A stretch of DNA of 62,859 nt, taken from NCBI GenBank assembly GCA_944325025.1, contig CALUYN010000010.1, positions 1 to 62,859 of the forward strand, in the 5' to 3' direction. Under the pieces are notes generated by a model. The model did no database searches. It had not been told where the DNA came from and worked only from the letters and a program-made list of their open reading frames with translations. The position numbers and the translations under genes are program-made. Source of the stretch: Candidatus Gastranaerophilales bacterium (GTDB taxonomy: Bacteria > Cyanobacteriota > Vampirovibrionia > Gastranaerophilales > Gastranaerophilaceae). This document shows, one piece after another, positions 52,784 to 60,942 of the stretch. Numbering within the stretch: the stretch's first letter is position 1; each line of letters begins with the position of its first letter.

Positions 52784-52818
52784 ACAAGTATTTTAGCATA
52801 TTAAAACAAAAGTAACAA
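52784..52818 (-). promoter_or_regulatory. Leaderless-type promoter of the cpaE-like gene
   Basis: Minus strand: TTGTTA (52818-52813), 17 bases ending TGC, TAAAAT (52795-52790), six bases, ATG at 52783. The TGC before the -10 resembles an extended -10. Confidence 0.65.
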
Positions 52819-52831
52819 GTTTTTTAACACT

Positions 52832-53760
52832 CTACCAAGGATAATCATCTTTTATTTCCCAACCATCAAACATTATAAGCGCAGTACAATAAAAGTTTGC
52901 AGAAACACCTTCTTCAGGAGGATTATTACCGCAATATTCTTTTAAAGTTTCTCTGTCTAAGTTTCCGTATGCAAATGGTTTCAGCTTCATCTGACGTGTA
53001 CCGTCGAAGTAGAACATATACCAATCTCTACCAACGATATTAGGATTTTGTTTACCATTAATATCAACAAATATTAAAGGAGTAGAAAATACGTCAGAAT
53101 TCCCATTATAACTTATGAATAGAGTAACGCCATTTGTAAGTTCCATTAAATAAGCTTTATCCAAACCATATATACGTCCATCTTTTGTTTGTGGATTAAC
53201 ATATCCTAGATTTTTTATATTAGAAGCATAAAGAGGTTCAGATGAAAGCTTCAAATAAGGAGCAAGATAAGTTTCTGCAAAAGCTGTTACCAGTTCTCTG
53301 CCTTGATTGGGGTTATTGGGGTCTATGTCAGTAGCAGCAACCATTCCCCAACTTGAAATATCACCGTAATCAGCTTGGGCATGAAGAATTGCCTGAGATA
53401 AAATGCTATAAGTTTGTTCCAAGCGTTTTGCCGCAATCTGTTTTTGGTGTTTTACAATCATACCCGGAATTGTGATAGCGGCAACCACCCCGATTATGCC
53501 GAGGGTTATTAAAACCTCAGAAAGAGTGAATGCAACTTTTCTTTTTAGTGAAGGGTGAAAAGTGAAAAGTGAAGAGGATCTTTTAACGTCCCTCCCTCGG
53601 GGGAGGGATTGAGGGAGAGGGTTAGTGTCATCAAGAACGTCTGATTGACCTCCTGCCTTCCTGACATCTGGGCTTCTATCTAATTGACTAGCCTCTTTGC
53701 CTCCGGCGGAGCCTACAGTGCCCCCCCCCCGAAAATCCGTAATAATTTAAATCTCTTCAT
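52832..53760 (-). CDS. Pilin-like protein, G-tract phase-variable, off as assembled
   Basis: ATG at 53760 has AAAGGAG five bases upstream. Ten codons (MKRFKLLRIF) lead exactly into G10 (53730-53721); as assembled the frame then stops (GGG GGG GGG GCA CTG TAG). With G11 or G8 the frame is open to the stop at 52832. The G11 product of 309 residues has a leader of about 78 residues derived partly from dispersed repeats, then the prepilin site: KRKVA before FTLSEVLITLGIIGVVAA, with Glu+5, then a globular domain ending WEIKDDYPW. From GTG 53488 a 218-residue fragment without signal could be made. A G10 assembly error is the alternative. Confidence 0.8.
53586..53622. repeat. Dispersed GGGAGGG palindrome inside the pilin leader
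   Basis: Plus strand GTCCCTCCCTCGGGGGAGGG followed by ATTGAGGGAGAGGGTTAG. It is the inverse of the element at 7729-7756. In the open (G11) frame it is translated as TNPLPQSLPRGRD, part of the cleavable leader. Confidence 0.8.
53652..53680. repeat. Dispersed CTGCCTTCCTG repeat inside the pilin leader
   Basis: CCTGCCTTCCTGACATCTGG then GCTTCTAT. It matches CCTGCCTTCCTG..CTCCGGGCTTCTAT at 6384-6412 in the repeat mosaic. Confidence 0.7.
53721..53730. repeat. G10 tract controlling the pilin frame
   Basis: Ten C on the plus strand, ten G on the coding strand, starting exactly after codon 10. The sequence after it, CACTGTAGGCTCCGC, is shared with the 24860 tract. Confidence 0.85.
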
Positions 53761-53790
53761 AATTACTCCTTTCTTATACTAAAACTTTAG

Positions 53791-54744
53791 TTATTTCAGT
53801 TCAATATCCTTGACATATCGAGGTCTTGCTTTGACTTCACGGAAAACCTGCCCTACATATTCACCGATTAAGCCAAGACAAAAAAGCTGAATTCCTCCGA
53901 ATACACACAGCAAAATAATTGTTGTTGCCCAACCATTTGGGGAGTTATGAAAAAATATTTTTTCAAATACAGTTTCTACCCCGACTAAAAAGCCAAAAAG
54001 TGCCATAAAAAAGCCTAATACAGCCACAAATCGCAAAGGAACAACACTGTATGAAGTTATACCGTTTAATGCCAATGCCATAAGGCTGAAAAAGTTAAAT
54101 TTAGATTCACCGGCCTCACGTGGTTTTACATCAAATTCAACATAAGCTGTTTTTAAACCGACTTCATTAAAAAATCCTCTCAAGAAAAGATATTTTTCCG
54201 GATATAGTTCCATAATCTTTAAAGCTTTTCTGCTTACAAGCCTGAAATCTGAATGATTAGGAGGGATTTTTGCGCCTAATATATTCATTGTTTTATAGAA
54301 CATTACCGCAGTAAATTTTTTAAAGAAAGAATCTGTTTTTCTGTCGCGCCTTATGCCTGAAACGATATCTGCACCTTTCATATATTCGTCAATAAATTTT
54401 TCGATAGCATTTTCATCTTGCTGCAAATCAGCATCAATAGATACCGCACAGTCGCACCCAATTTCTCTAACACTTTCAAGACCGGCTATAAGCGCCTTTT
54501 GATTTCCAAAATTGCGAATAAATTTTGTACCTTTAACTCTTTTATCAATTTTATGCAAATTTTCTATAATTTTCCAGGTTGAATCAGTCGAGCCGTCATC
54601 AACAAGATATAAATAACTATTTGATTTGATTTTATCTTTAGATATCAAATCATCTAGCACTTCAAAAAGTCTAGAAACAGTTTTTTCTATACACAATTCT
54701 TCATTGTAGCAGGGAATAATAATTGCCAAAGTCGGTTTATCCAT
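53791..54744 (-). CDS. Family 2 glycosyltransferase (GtrB/DPM1-like)
   Basis: A 317-residue membrane-bound polyprenyl-phosphate glycosyltransferase. GT-A domain: IIPCYNEELCIEKTV, LVDDGSTDSTW, DADLQQDENAI, and ISGIRRDRKTDSF; two C-terminal transmembrane helices (about 225-250, 262-290). The family loads a sugar on undecaprenyl or dolichyl phosphate for transfer outside the membrane. ATG 54744 has AGAGAGGAA upstream. Divergent from the YdjC gene with about 80 bases between. Confidence 0.9.
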   Translation of the reverse strand: MDKPTLAIIIPCYNEELCIEKTVSRLFEVLDDLISKDKIKSNSYLYLVDDGSTDSTWKIIENLHKIDKRVKGTKFIRNFGNQKALIAGLESVREIGCDCAVSIDADLQQDENAIEKFIDEYMKGADIVSGIRRDRKTDSFFKKFTAVMFYKTMNILGAKIPPNHSDFRLVSRKALKIMELYPEKYLFLRGFFNEVGLKTAYVEFDVKPREAGESKFNFFSLMALALNGITSYSVVPLRFVAVLGFFMALFGFLVGVETVFEKIFFHNSPNGWATTIILLCVFGGIQLFCLGLIGEYVGQVFREVKARPRYVKDIELK

Positions 54745-54823
54745 AATTCCTCTCTCAAAATTTGCAAAAACAAGCATATTTATACTATAATATTTATAAT
54801 ATTAAATCAAGGATTTATTGCGA

Positions 54824-55675
54824 ATGGGAAACAAAAAATTTATTTTAAATGCAGATGATTTCGGGATGTCTAAAGCCTTTAACAGAGCTGTGCTTGAAGG
54901 ATATCATAACGGTTTTTTAACAAGCGCAAGCCTCTGCGCTAACGGCAAAGCATTTAACGCGGCCGTAAATGAAATAATCCCTGAATGTCCAAACCTAGGT
55001 ATAGGTGTTCACTTGAATATTATGGAAGGACGTTCCTTAACAAAAGCACCAATGCTTACCAATAAACGCGGGAAATTCAATAACAGCTACTTAAAATTAA
55101 TTTTAAAATCTAATGATTATAAATTTCTTGAGCAGCTTGAATACGAGTTCAGAACACAGATAGAAACTGTTATGAACTACACAAAAGTTGACCACATAGA
55201 TTCGCACGTGCATACCCATGCAATACCAGGAATATTCAAAATAACTGCCAAACTTGCAAAAGAATATAAAATACCATTCATAAGAACCCAGTATGAAGAA
55301 ATGTATTTTGTCCCGAGTTTAAGAAAACATCTCAATTTTAAGTATCCGCCAAACATCCTGAAAATACTGCTTTTAAACAGCTTTACTCAAATTAATAAGA
55401 AAACCGTAATAGAGTACGGACTTAGAACAAATGATTATCTTATCGGTGTCGGCTATACCGGACTAATGGACAGTATGACTATAGAATACGGTTTAAAAGC
55501 TATTGAAGATGACGGAATTGCAGAAGCGCTTATACATCCTTGCAATTACGCAGCGTCACATAAAAATCAACATTACACAGAATTTTTAATAACTCAGAAC
55601 AAAGCTCTGAAAGATAAAATTGACAGACTTGGTTTTGAACTGACAAATTACAAGCAGGAATATGCAATCCGGTAA
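54824..55675 (+). CDS. YdjC/ChbG-family deacetylase (HpnK-like)
   Basis: A 283-residue metal-dependent carbohydrate deacetylase. Metal and catalytic motifs: NADDFGMS near the N-terminus (Asp-Asp), GVHLNIMEG, and IDSHVHTHAIP (His-x3-His). Members deacetylate chito-oligosaccharides or, as HpnK, hopanoid-linked sugars. ATG at 54824 has AAGGA upstream; an earlier TTG two codons before is unlikely. The end overlaps the PLD gene start by 14 bases. Confidence 0.88.
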   Translation: MGNKKFILNADDFGMSKAFNRAVLEGYHNGFLTSASLCANGKAFNAAVNEIIPECPNLGIGVHLNIMEGRSLTKAPMLTNKRGKFNNSYLKLILKSNDYKFLEQLEYEFRTQIETVMNYTKVDHIDSHVHTHAIPGIFKITAKLAKEYKIPFIRTQYEEMYFVPSLRKHLNFKYPPNILKILLLNSFTQINKKTVIEYGLRTNDYLIGVGYTGLMDSMTIEYGLKAIEDDGIAEALIHPCNYAASHKNQHYTEFLITQNKALKDKIDRLGFELTNYKQEYAIR

Positions 55676-57434
55676 GCTCATATCAATATTAACTATTTTA
55701 ATTCTGCTGTCAGGTTTTATAGGATTTGAAACAATTAGAAAATCTGACAAGTACGTTATCGGAATTGTCACTCCAACAGTGATTCAAATTGATTTAAACG
55801 GGAATAAAGCTGTTGACAACAATGAAACGATATGTATTTCGCAGGTTGAAACCCTAACGTCAAAATTAACGGTAAATCAGGATGAGCTCATAAAAAATTT
55901 AAAAATTTCAAATACTGACGCAATAAAGTTAGGCTATCTTACAGACAATTTTTCAGAAAATTTATTGTTGAACAAGAGGGTAAGACTTAAATATACAGGT
56001 ACAGAAAATCAAAACTGTAAATTCGCAGATATAGTTATTAATAACGAATCATACAGAAGCAAGCTTCTAAAATCAGGATTGGGATTTTACAACGGTAAAA
56101 CACTTCTGAAAAAAGAATATAACAAACAGCTTGCAACAGCCAAAAAGTTAAACCTTGTTATACTAAACCACAGAAGCAGCAAATACCACAAACTTGACTG
56201 CAAATACGGTCTTATTGCAAGGGACGCAATTATTATTCCGGCAAGACAGCTTCCAAAAGAAGCGCAGCCATGCAAATTTTGTCATACAGACAGAAAAATT
56301 AATCAGCAGCAAAAAGAGAGAAAAACCATTCCCGTTTCATATCCTCTTGCAATCTCAAACGGCAGTGTAAAAATGTATCTCACTGATTTAACGATAAAAT
56401 TGAAACCAGAAAGAACATGCGCATCGTTAGCCTGCAAAGAAATATTAAATCAGATAAATCAGGCACAAGATACTATAGATATTGCCCTTTATGGATGGGA
56501 CGCAACACCTGAAATTCATAACGCAATATTGAAAGCTAAATCAAGAGGAGTAAAGCTTAGAATTGTCTATGACACAAGTAACAACGACTATTATCCGGAA
56601 ACAAAAGAAATTATTAAAGCTGCAGATGAAAGTGCAACAGACGGCAAACAGTTTCTTATGCACAACAAATTTATGATATTTGATAAAAAGAAAATAATCA
56701 CAGGCTCAATGAATTTTTCTAATACTGATTTTTCTGGTTTTAATTCAAATTGTCTTTTATTTATTAATTCTGCAGAGATAGCGCAAATTTATCTTGAAGA
56801 ATTTGAACAAATGCTATCTGGTAAATTCCATAATGCAAAATCACATATTGCACACAAAACCGTGGTTTTAGGTAAGACCAAGCTTACTCCATTCTTTTCG
56901 CCAAAAGATAAAATAATAACAACAAACATTATCCCGCTAATTAACAGTGCAAAAAATTATATTTATATACCTGCGTTTATATTGACGCATGACGAATTAG
57001 CAGCAGCACTTATAAAAGCTAAACAGCGCGGAGTGGATGTAAAAATTATAATAGATGCAACTAACACTTTTGCCTCAAGAAGCAAGATAAAAATACTTAG
57101 AAACGCCGGAGTACCGGTAAAAGTTGAAAATTACGCAGGTAAAGTTCACTCAAAAAGCATAATAATTGATGATAAATATATTATCGCCGGCTCTATGAAT
57201 TTTACCAAAAGCGGCGAAAACACAAATGATGAAAATTCTTTAATAATAGAAGATGAAAGACTTGCTAGATATTACAGAGAATTTTTTGAATATTTATGGA
57301 GAAAAATACCTGACAAGTATTTGAAACAGGGTGTCAGAGCCGAAGGTAAATATTCAATAGGTTCTTGCTCAGACGGTGTAGACAACAACTTTGACGGAAA
57401 AATTGATATGGAAGATGCAGGCTGTAAAAATTAA
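55662..57434 (+). CDS. Secreted multi-domain phospholipase D-family protein
   Basis: A 590-residue exported protein. Signal/anchor at 5-22; a degenerate staphylococcal-nuclease-like domain at about 30-165; a YHKLDCKYG..PCKFCH metal-binding-like module at 175-208 (His176, Cys180, Cys204, Cys207); two PLD domains with complete HKD motifs, HNKFMIFD (334-341) and HSKSIIID (496-503), each followed by GSMNF; and a C-terminal calcium-loop motif CSDGVDNNFDGKIDMEDAGC as in MopE-type surface proteins. It could cleave DNA or phospholipid outside the cell. It is coupled to the deacetylase gene. Confidence 0.82.
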   Translation: MQSGKLISILTILILLSGFIGFETIRKSDKYVIGIVTPTVIQIDLNGNKAVDNNETICISQVETLTSKLTVNQDELIKNLKISNTDAIKLGYLTDNFSENLLLNKRVRLKYTGTENQNCKFADIVINNESYRSKLLKSGLGFYNGKTLLKKEYNKQLATAKKLNLVILNHRSSKYHKLDCKYGLIARDAIIIPARQLPKEAQPCKFCHTDRKINQQQKERKTIPVSYPLAISNGSVKMYLTDLTIKLKPERTCASLACKEILNQINQAQDTIDIALYGWDATPEIHNAILKAKSRGVKLRIVYDTSNNDYYPETKEIIKAADESATDGKQFLMHNKFMIFDKKKIITGSMNFSNTDFSGFNSNCLLFINSAEIAQIYLEEFEQMLSGKFHNAKSHIAHKTVVLGKTKLTPFFSPKDKIITTNIIPLINSAKNYIYIPAFILTHDELAAALIKAKQRGVDVKIIIDATNTFASRSKIKILRNAGVPVKVENYAGKVHSKSIIIDDKYIIAGSMNFTKSGENTNDENSLIIEDERLARYYREFFEYLWRKIPDKYLKQGVRAEGKYSIGSCSDGVDNNFDGKIDMEDAGCKN

Positions 57435-57441
57435 TCTAATA

Positions 57442-58650
57442 TTAAACGTACAATTTCAATTTTTTAATAATGTCTGGGTCAATAACATCATATACATCAA
57501 CACAGCTATTTATTTTACTACAAGCACGTTCTGAAGGTTTAGATAAATATTTGTTTATAGCCATATCAATCTTTCTTAAGCCTATGCTGTCAACTAATGT
57601 GTTAAAAGCTGTATACAAGCTAATTTCAGCTTCACCATCGGTAAAATTTTTATAATAGTCCAAACTCTCTTTGCTGACCATAGAAGAAATACCTATTTCT
57701 GATTTAATCATATTTACTGCATCTTTTGGAGATGCTGACTTTTGAATAATACTGGATAATTTATTAATATCAATATCAACAGGATAGTTATATGCTTTTG
57801 CATATCTGTCAATATATTTTATTGCATCCGACATGCTTTTTCGCATATCAAGAATAACTTCTCCTTCTTTCACAAACTGCCATCCTTTATTAAGTTGCGC
57901 CCTTAAATGAAGGTTTAATAAAAGCAAGTCTATTTTACCATTTGGCGTATACGTGTGAAGCATTGGTTTCATACCGTTTTTTGTAAGAAATCTATTGAAT
58001 GTTCTTATATATGTTAATATAGACTTGTCAACATCATTACCAAATTCAAGTGGGTTATCTACATTACGTAAATTATAACCAAGCTTTTTCACAACAGAAT
58101 CAACAGATTTTTTCATATTTGGATTAGATGTTTCAATTACTTTTACCCCATGCAACTTTTTAAATTCTTCAATTTTTGATGCATCTGATATTCTAAACTT
58201 TCCAGGTTGAATAGTATCTGTTCTTTTTACAATAATTGAGCCTTCCGGAATCTTCACTCTGCCATGTGAAAAGAAATCAGATACAATACCTCCAACAAAC
58301 TTATTCCCGCTTTCAGCTCTTGCAGCACGCATAGGTATTAAAATAGCATATTTCTTATTTGACCAATCACCGCCCAAATGAGAGCTTACTCCATGATTTA
58401 CCGCAAAATGAACACTGTCACGTGACGCACCTATAGCAGTTCTTGCAGTATCTATATATCCATCCCTAGGCAAAAAATCTGTTATATGAGTCAAAATCAT
58501 GCCGTCTTCATTAAGTTCCCGCCCAGATGTTTTTAACGGATGTCTTTTGGCAAAAGAAAATAAACTTTTACTATCTGCACAGACAGTTCTGGTTCTGAAA
58601 CATTGCGTAACAGCACGCCCTGCTTTTTGTACTGCGCGTATTGATACCAT
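57442..58650 (-). CDS. Hypothetical protein with HFxxNHxV motif
   Basis: A 402-residue soluble protein without signal peptide. The most patterned part is residues 52-110: LTHITDFLPRDGYIDTAR, then SVHFAVNHGVSSHLGGDW and KKYAILIPM. Three His in this patch hint at a catalytic or metal site but no family is recognised. The rest is helical and Lys-rich. GGGGAT precedes the ATG. Its stop is seven bases from the convergent PLD gene. Confidence 0.55.
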   Translation of the reverse strand: MVSIRAVQKAGRAVTQCFRTRTVCADSKSLFSFAKRHPLKTSGRELNEDGMILTHITDFLPRDGYIDTARTAIGASRDSVHFAVNHGVSSHLGGDWSNKKYAILIPMRAARAESGNKFVGGIVSDFFSHGRVKIPEGSIIVKRTDTIQPGKFRISDASKIEEFKKLHGVKVIETSNPNMKKSVDSVVKKLGYNLRNVDNPLEFGNDVDKSILTYIRTFNRFLTKNGMKPMLHTYTPNGKIDLLLLNLHLRAQLNKGWQFVKEGEVILDMRKSMSDAIKYIDRYAKAYNYPVDIDINKLSSIIQKSASPKDAVNMIKSEIGISSMVSKESLDYYKNFTDGEAEISLYTAFNTLVDSIGLRKIDMAINKYLSKPSERACSKINSCVDVYDVIDPDIIKKLKLYV

Positions 58651-58702
58651 ATCTTAATCCCCTATATTTATATAAAAACATTTACTCTTAAAAAATTGCC
58701 AA

Positions 58703-59413
58703 TTAATTCTCAATAATTTTTGCTTCGACTTTTTTAACGCTGTTAACACTGTTGTTTAAACTTCTTGCAAGTTCAGCTGCTGTCTTTGCATTATAAAACT
58801 TTCCGCTTGTAACAAGTGATGTACATTCAAGCTGTGACAAATCATCCTCATCATTAATGTTAAATGCAATAACATCAATTGTTATATCTTTTCTCATTTT
58901 TATCAATTCTAAAACATAAGTACAGGGACTTTCGTCGCAGTTTTCTCCGCCGTCAGTAAGTAAAATTATATGTTTCTTGCCTGAATATCCTAAAAAATCT
59001 TTATTTACTGCCTGTTTTAAAGAGTAAGTAATAGGAGTCATTCCTTTAGGCTTTATATCAAGGAGGGAATTTCTTATATTTATCCCGTTCGCAGCAGATA
59101 CAGGATTGACAAGAGTTGAAGCTCGACACGCCTCAAATGGAGTAAATCCCATTCTATGCCCGTAAACCCGAAGGCCGACAGACATATTCCGCGGTAAATT
59201 CGGAAGAATGGATTTCATTGTATCAATCATCAAATCAACTTTTCTGCGTCCTTCTAGATATTCAGACATGCTGTTTGAAAAATCAAGGATAAATAAAAGC
59301 CTTTCATCGTCATCTACAGAGGGCAAACTATCCGGCCTGTGAACGTCATATCCGCCTGCAAACACAGGAATTATAGAAACTAAAAATAATAATATTGATA
59401 GTAAACCCTTCAT
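58703..59413 (-). CDS. Secreted von Willebrand factor A domain protein
   Basis: A 236-residue secreted protein. Signal peptide MKGLLSILLFLVSIIPVFAG, then a VWA domain from about residue 38: MIDAS residues in FILDFSNSMSEYL (DxSxS), GMTPITYSL (Thr), and ILLTDGGENCDESPC (Asp), so divalent-metal binding looks intact. Such domains mediate protein binding at the surface. Start ATG 59413 begins the signal peptide; an upstream in-frame ATG adds 13 polar residues and is not preferred. Confidence 0.85.
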   Translation of the reverse strand: MKGLLSILLFLVSIIPVFAGGYDVHRPDSLPSVDDDERLLFILDFSNSMSEYLEGRRKVDLMIDTMKSILPNLPRNMSVGLRVYGHRMGFTPFEACRASTLVNPVSAANGINIRNSLLDIKPKGMTPITYSLKQAVNKDFLGYSGKKHIILLTDGGENCDESPCTYVLELIKMRKDITIDVIAFNINDEDDLSQLECTSLVTSGKFYNAKTAAELARSLNNSVNSVKKVEAKIIEN

Positions 59414-59525
59414 ATCAAATATTATTACATCACTACACTGTTCACACTTCACTCTTCACTTTACCCATTTGACGATTATTTTTTCTTGCAATATTATAAA
59501 AGTAATCAGAATTGGCGGAGAAATT

Positions 59526-60755
59526 ATGAATAGCAAAGAACTTATAAAACAGGCAGAAAAAAGCTTACAAAAAGAATTTGAAATAATAGATGAAATTAGA
59601 GATTTTAATCAGGAAAAAGTTTTAAATGCATTTATTGAAAACAGAGTTGCACCTGAACATTTTTATACAGTTTCCGGCTACGGGCACGATGATATAGGAA
59701 GAGAAGTCTTAGATAGAGTATTTGCAGATGTTTTTAAAGCCGAAAAAGCAATTGCAAGAATACATTTTGCCTCAGGCACACATACACTTGCCTGCTGCCT
59801 GTTTGGGAATTTAAGGCCGGGGAACAAATTAATTTCCGCTGCAGGCGCACCTTATGACACAATGCAGGAAGTTATCGGAACAGCAGGGGATGAAGATACA
59901 AAAGAAGATTCCCTGATTGCACACGGTGTTTTGTATGACGAAATTCCATTAAAAAATGATGAAATTGATTTTGAAGCACTTGAAAAGGCAATTGATGAAA
60001 CTGTTACAATGGTTTTAATCCAACGTTCTAAAGGGTATTCCACAAGAAAATCTCTTACAATTAATGAAATAGAAAAGATCTGCAAAATAGTGAAGTCAAA
60101 AAATCCAAACTGTATCTGTTTTGTAGACAACTGTTACGGAGAATTTGTAGAAGACAGAGAACCTTTGGAAGCAGGAGCTGACTTAATAGCAGGCTCGCTA
60201 ATCAAAAATCCCGGCGGCGGTATTGTTGAAGCAGGCGGCTACATCGCAGGCAAAACAAGGTACGTAGACAAATCAGCAAACAGGTTAACTGCTCCTGGAA
60301 TAGGCGCAGAAGGCGGCGCAATGTTTAATCAGCACAGATTGATTTTTCAGGGGCTATTTATGGCGCCATCAGTTGTTGCAGATGCTGTTAAAGGTGCTGT
60401 TCTTGCCTCAAAAATCTTTGAAGATTTAGGATACAACACAGCGCCCAAATATAATGAAAAACGTACGGATATTATACAAAACATAATTTTTAACAATCCC
60501 GATCACTTAGAAGAATTTTGCAGAACAATTCAATCTTTTTCTCCTGTAAATGGTTATGTAACGCCAATTCCTGAGTATATTCCGGGCTATGAGGACAAAG
60601 TAATAATGGCAGGCGGAACTTTTATTGAAGGCTCTACAATAGAATTGTCGGCAGACGGCCCTATGAGAGAACCGTATGTGGCCTATATGCAGGGCGGATT
60701 GAATTATGCACATGTTAAAATTGCGCTGAAAAAATTCCTTGATAAAATAGCATAA
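59526..60755 (+). CDS. Methionine gamma-lyase family protein (PF06838 type)
   Basis: A 409-residue fold-type I PLP protein of the group annotated aluminium-resistance or methionine gamma-lyase family. Visible: VSGYGHDDIGREVLD, HFASGTHTLA, SRKS-like FIQRSKGYSTRKSLT (written here as QRSKGYSTRKSLT), FVDNCYGEF (Asp to the pyridine ring) and SLIKNPGGGI with the likely Schiff-base Lys. Physiological reaction unproven. ATG 59526 has GGCGGAGA upstream. Preceded by short TTCAC repeats near 59446. Confidence 0.82.
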   Translation: MNSKELIKQAEKSLQKEFEIIDEIRDFNQEKVLNAFIENRVAPEHFYTVSGYGHDDIGREVLDRVFADVFKAEKAIARIHFASGTHTLACCLFGNLRPGNKLISAAGAPYDTMQEVIGTAGDEDTKEDSLIAHGVLYDEIPLKNDEIDFEALEKAIDETVTMVLIQRSKGYSTRKSLTINEIEKICKIVKSKNPNCICFVDNCYGEFVEDREPLEAGADLIAGSLIKNPGGGIVEAGGYIAGKTRYVDKSANRLTAPGIGAEGGAMFNQHRLIFQGLFMAPSVVADAVKGAVLASKIFEDLGYNTAPKYNEKRTDIIQNIIFNNPDHLEEFCRTIQSFSPVNGYVTPIPEYIPGYEDKVIMAGGTFIEGSTIELSADGPMREPYVAYMQGGLNYAHVKIALKKFLDKIA

Positions 60756-60942
60756 ATTAAATTTTATTAGGCTTTGTAAACTTTTCTAAAGCGCTCAATA
60801 ACCTTATATGACTAATTCTTTAGGATTAGACAGCAGAGATTTATTAATATTAATTGACTATATGATTTTTGTGGTATGCTGTTGTAGTACCCCAAAAATA
60901 TGGGACAGATAGTTTACATAGTATAAGAAGAGGAAGGTTAAT
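60756..60942 (+). promoter_or_regulatory. Upstream region of the phosphorylase-like gene
   Basis: TTGACT at 60854-60859 and TATGCT at 60875-60880 (15-base spacer) suggest a promoter about 65 bases before the ATG. GAGGAAGG is the ribosome-binding site. Nothing else seen. Confidence 0.45.

Noticed and set aside
53640-53760. Treating the C10 tract purely as a sequencing artefact
   Set aside because: A lone error is possible, but two loci share the same ten-codon plus G10 plus ACTsTArGCTCCGC layout, so the tract itself is real; only its exact length is uncertain.
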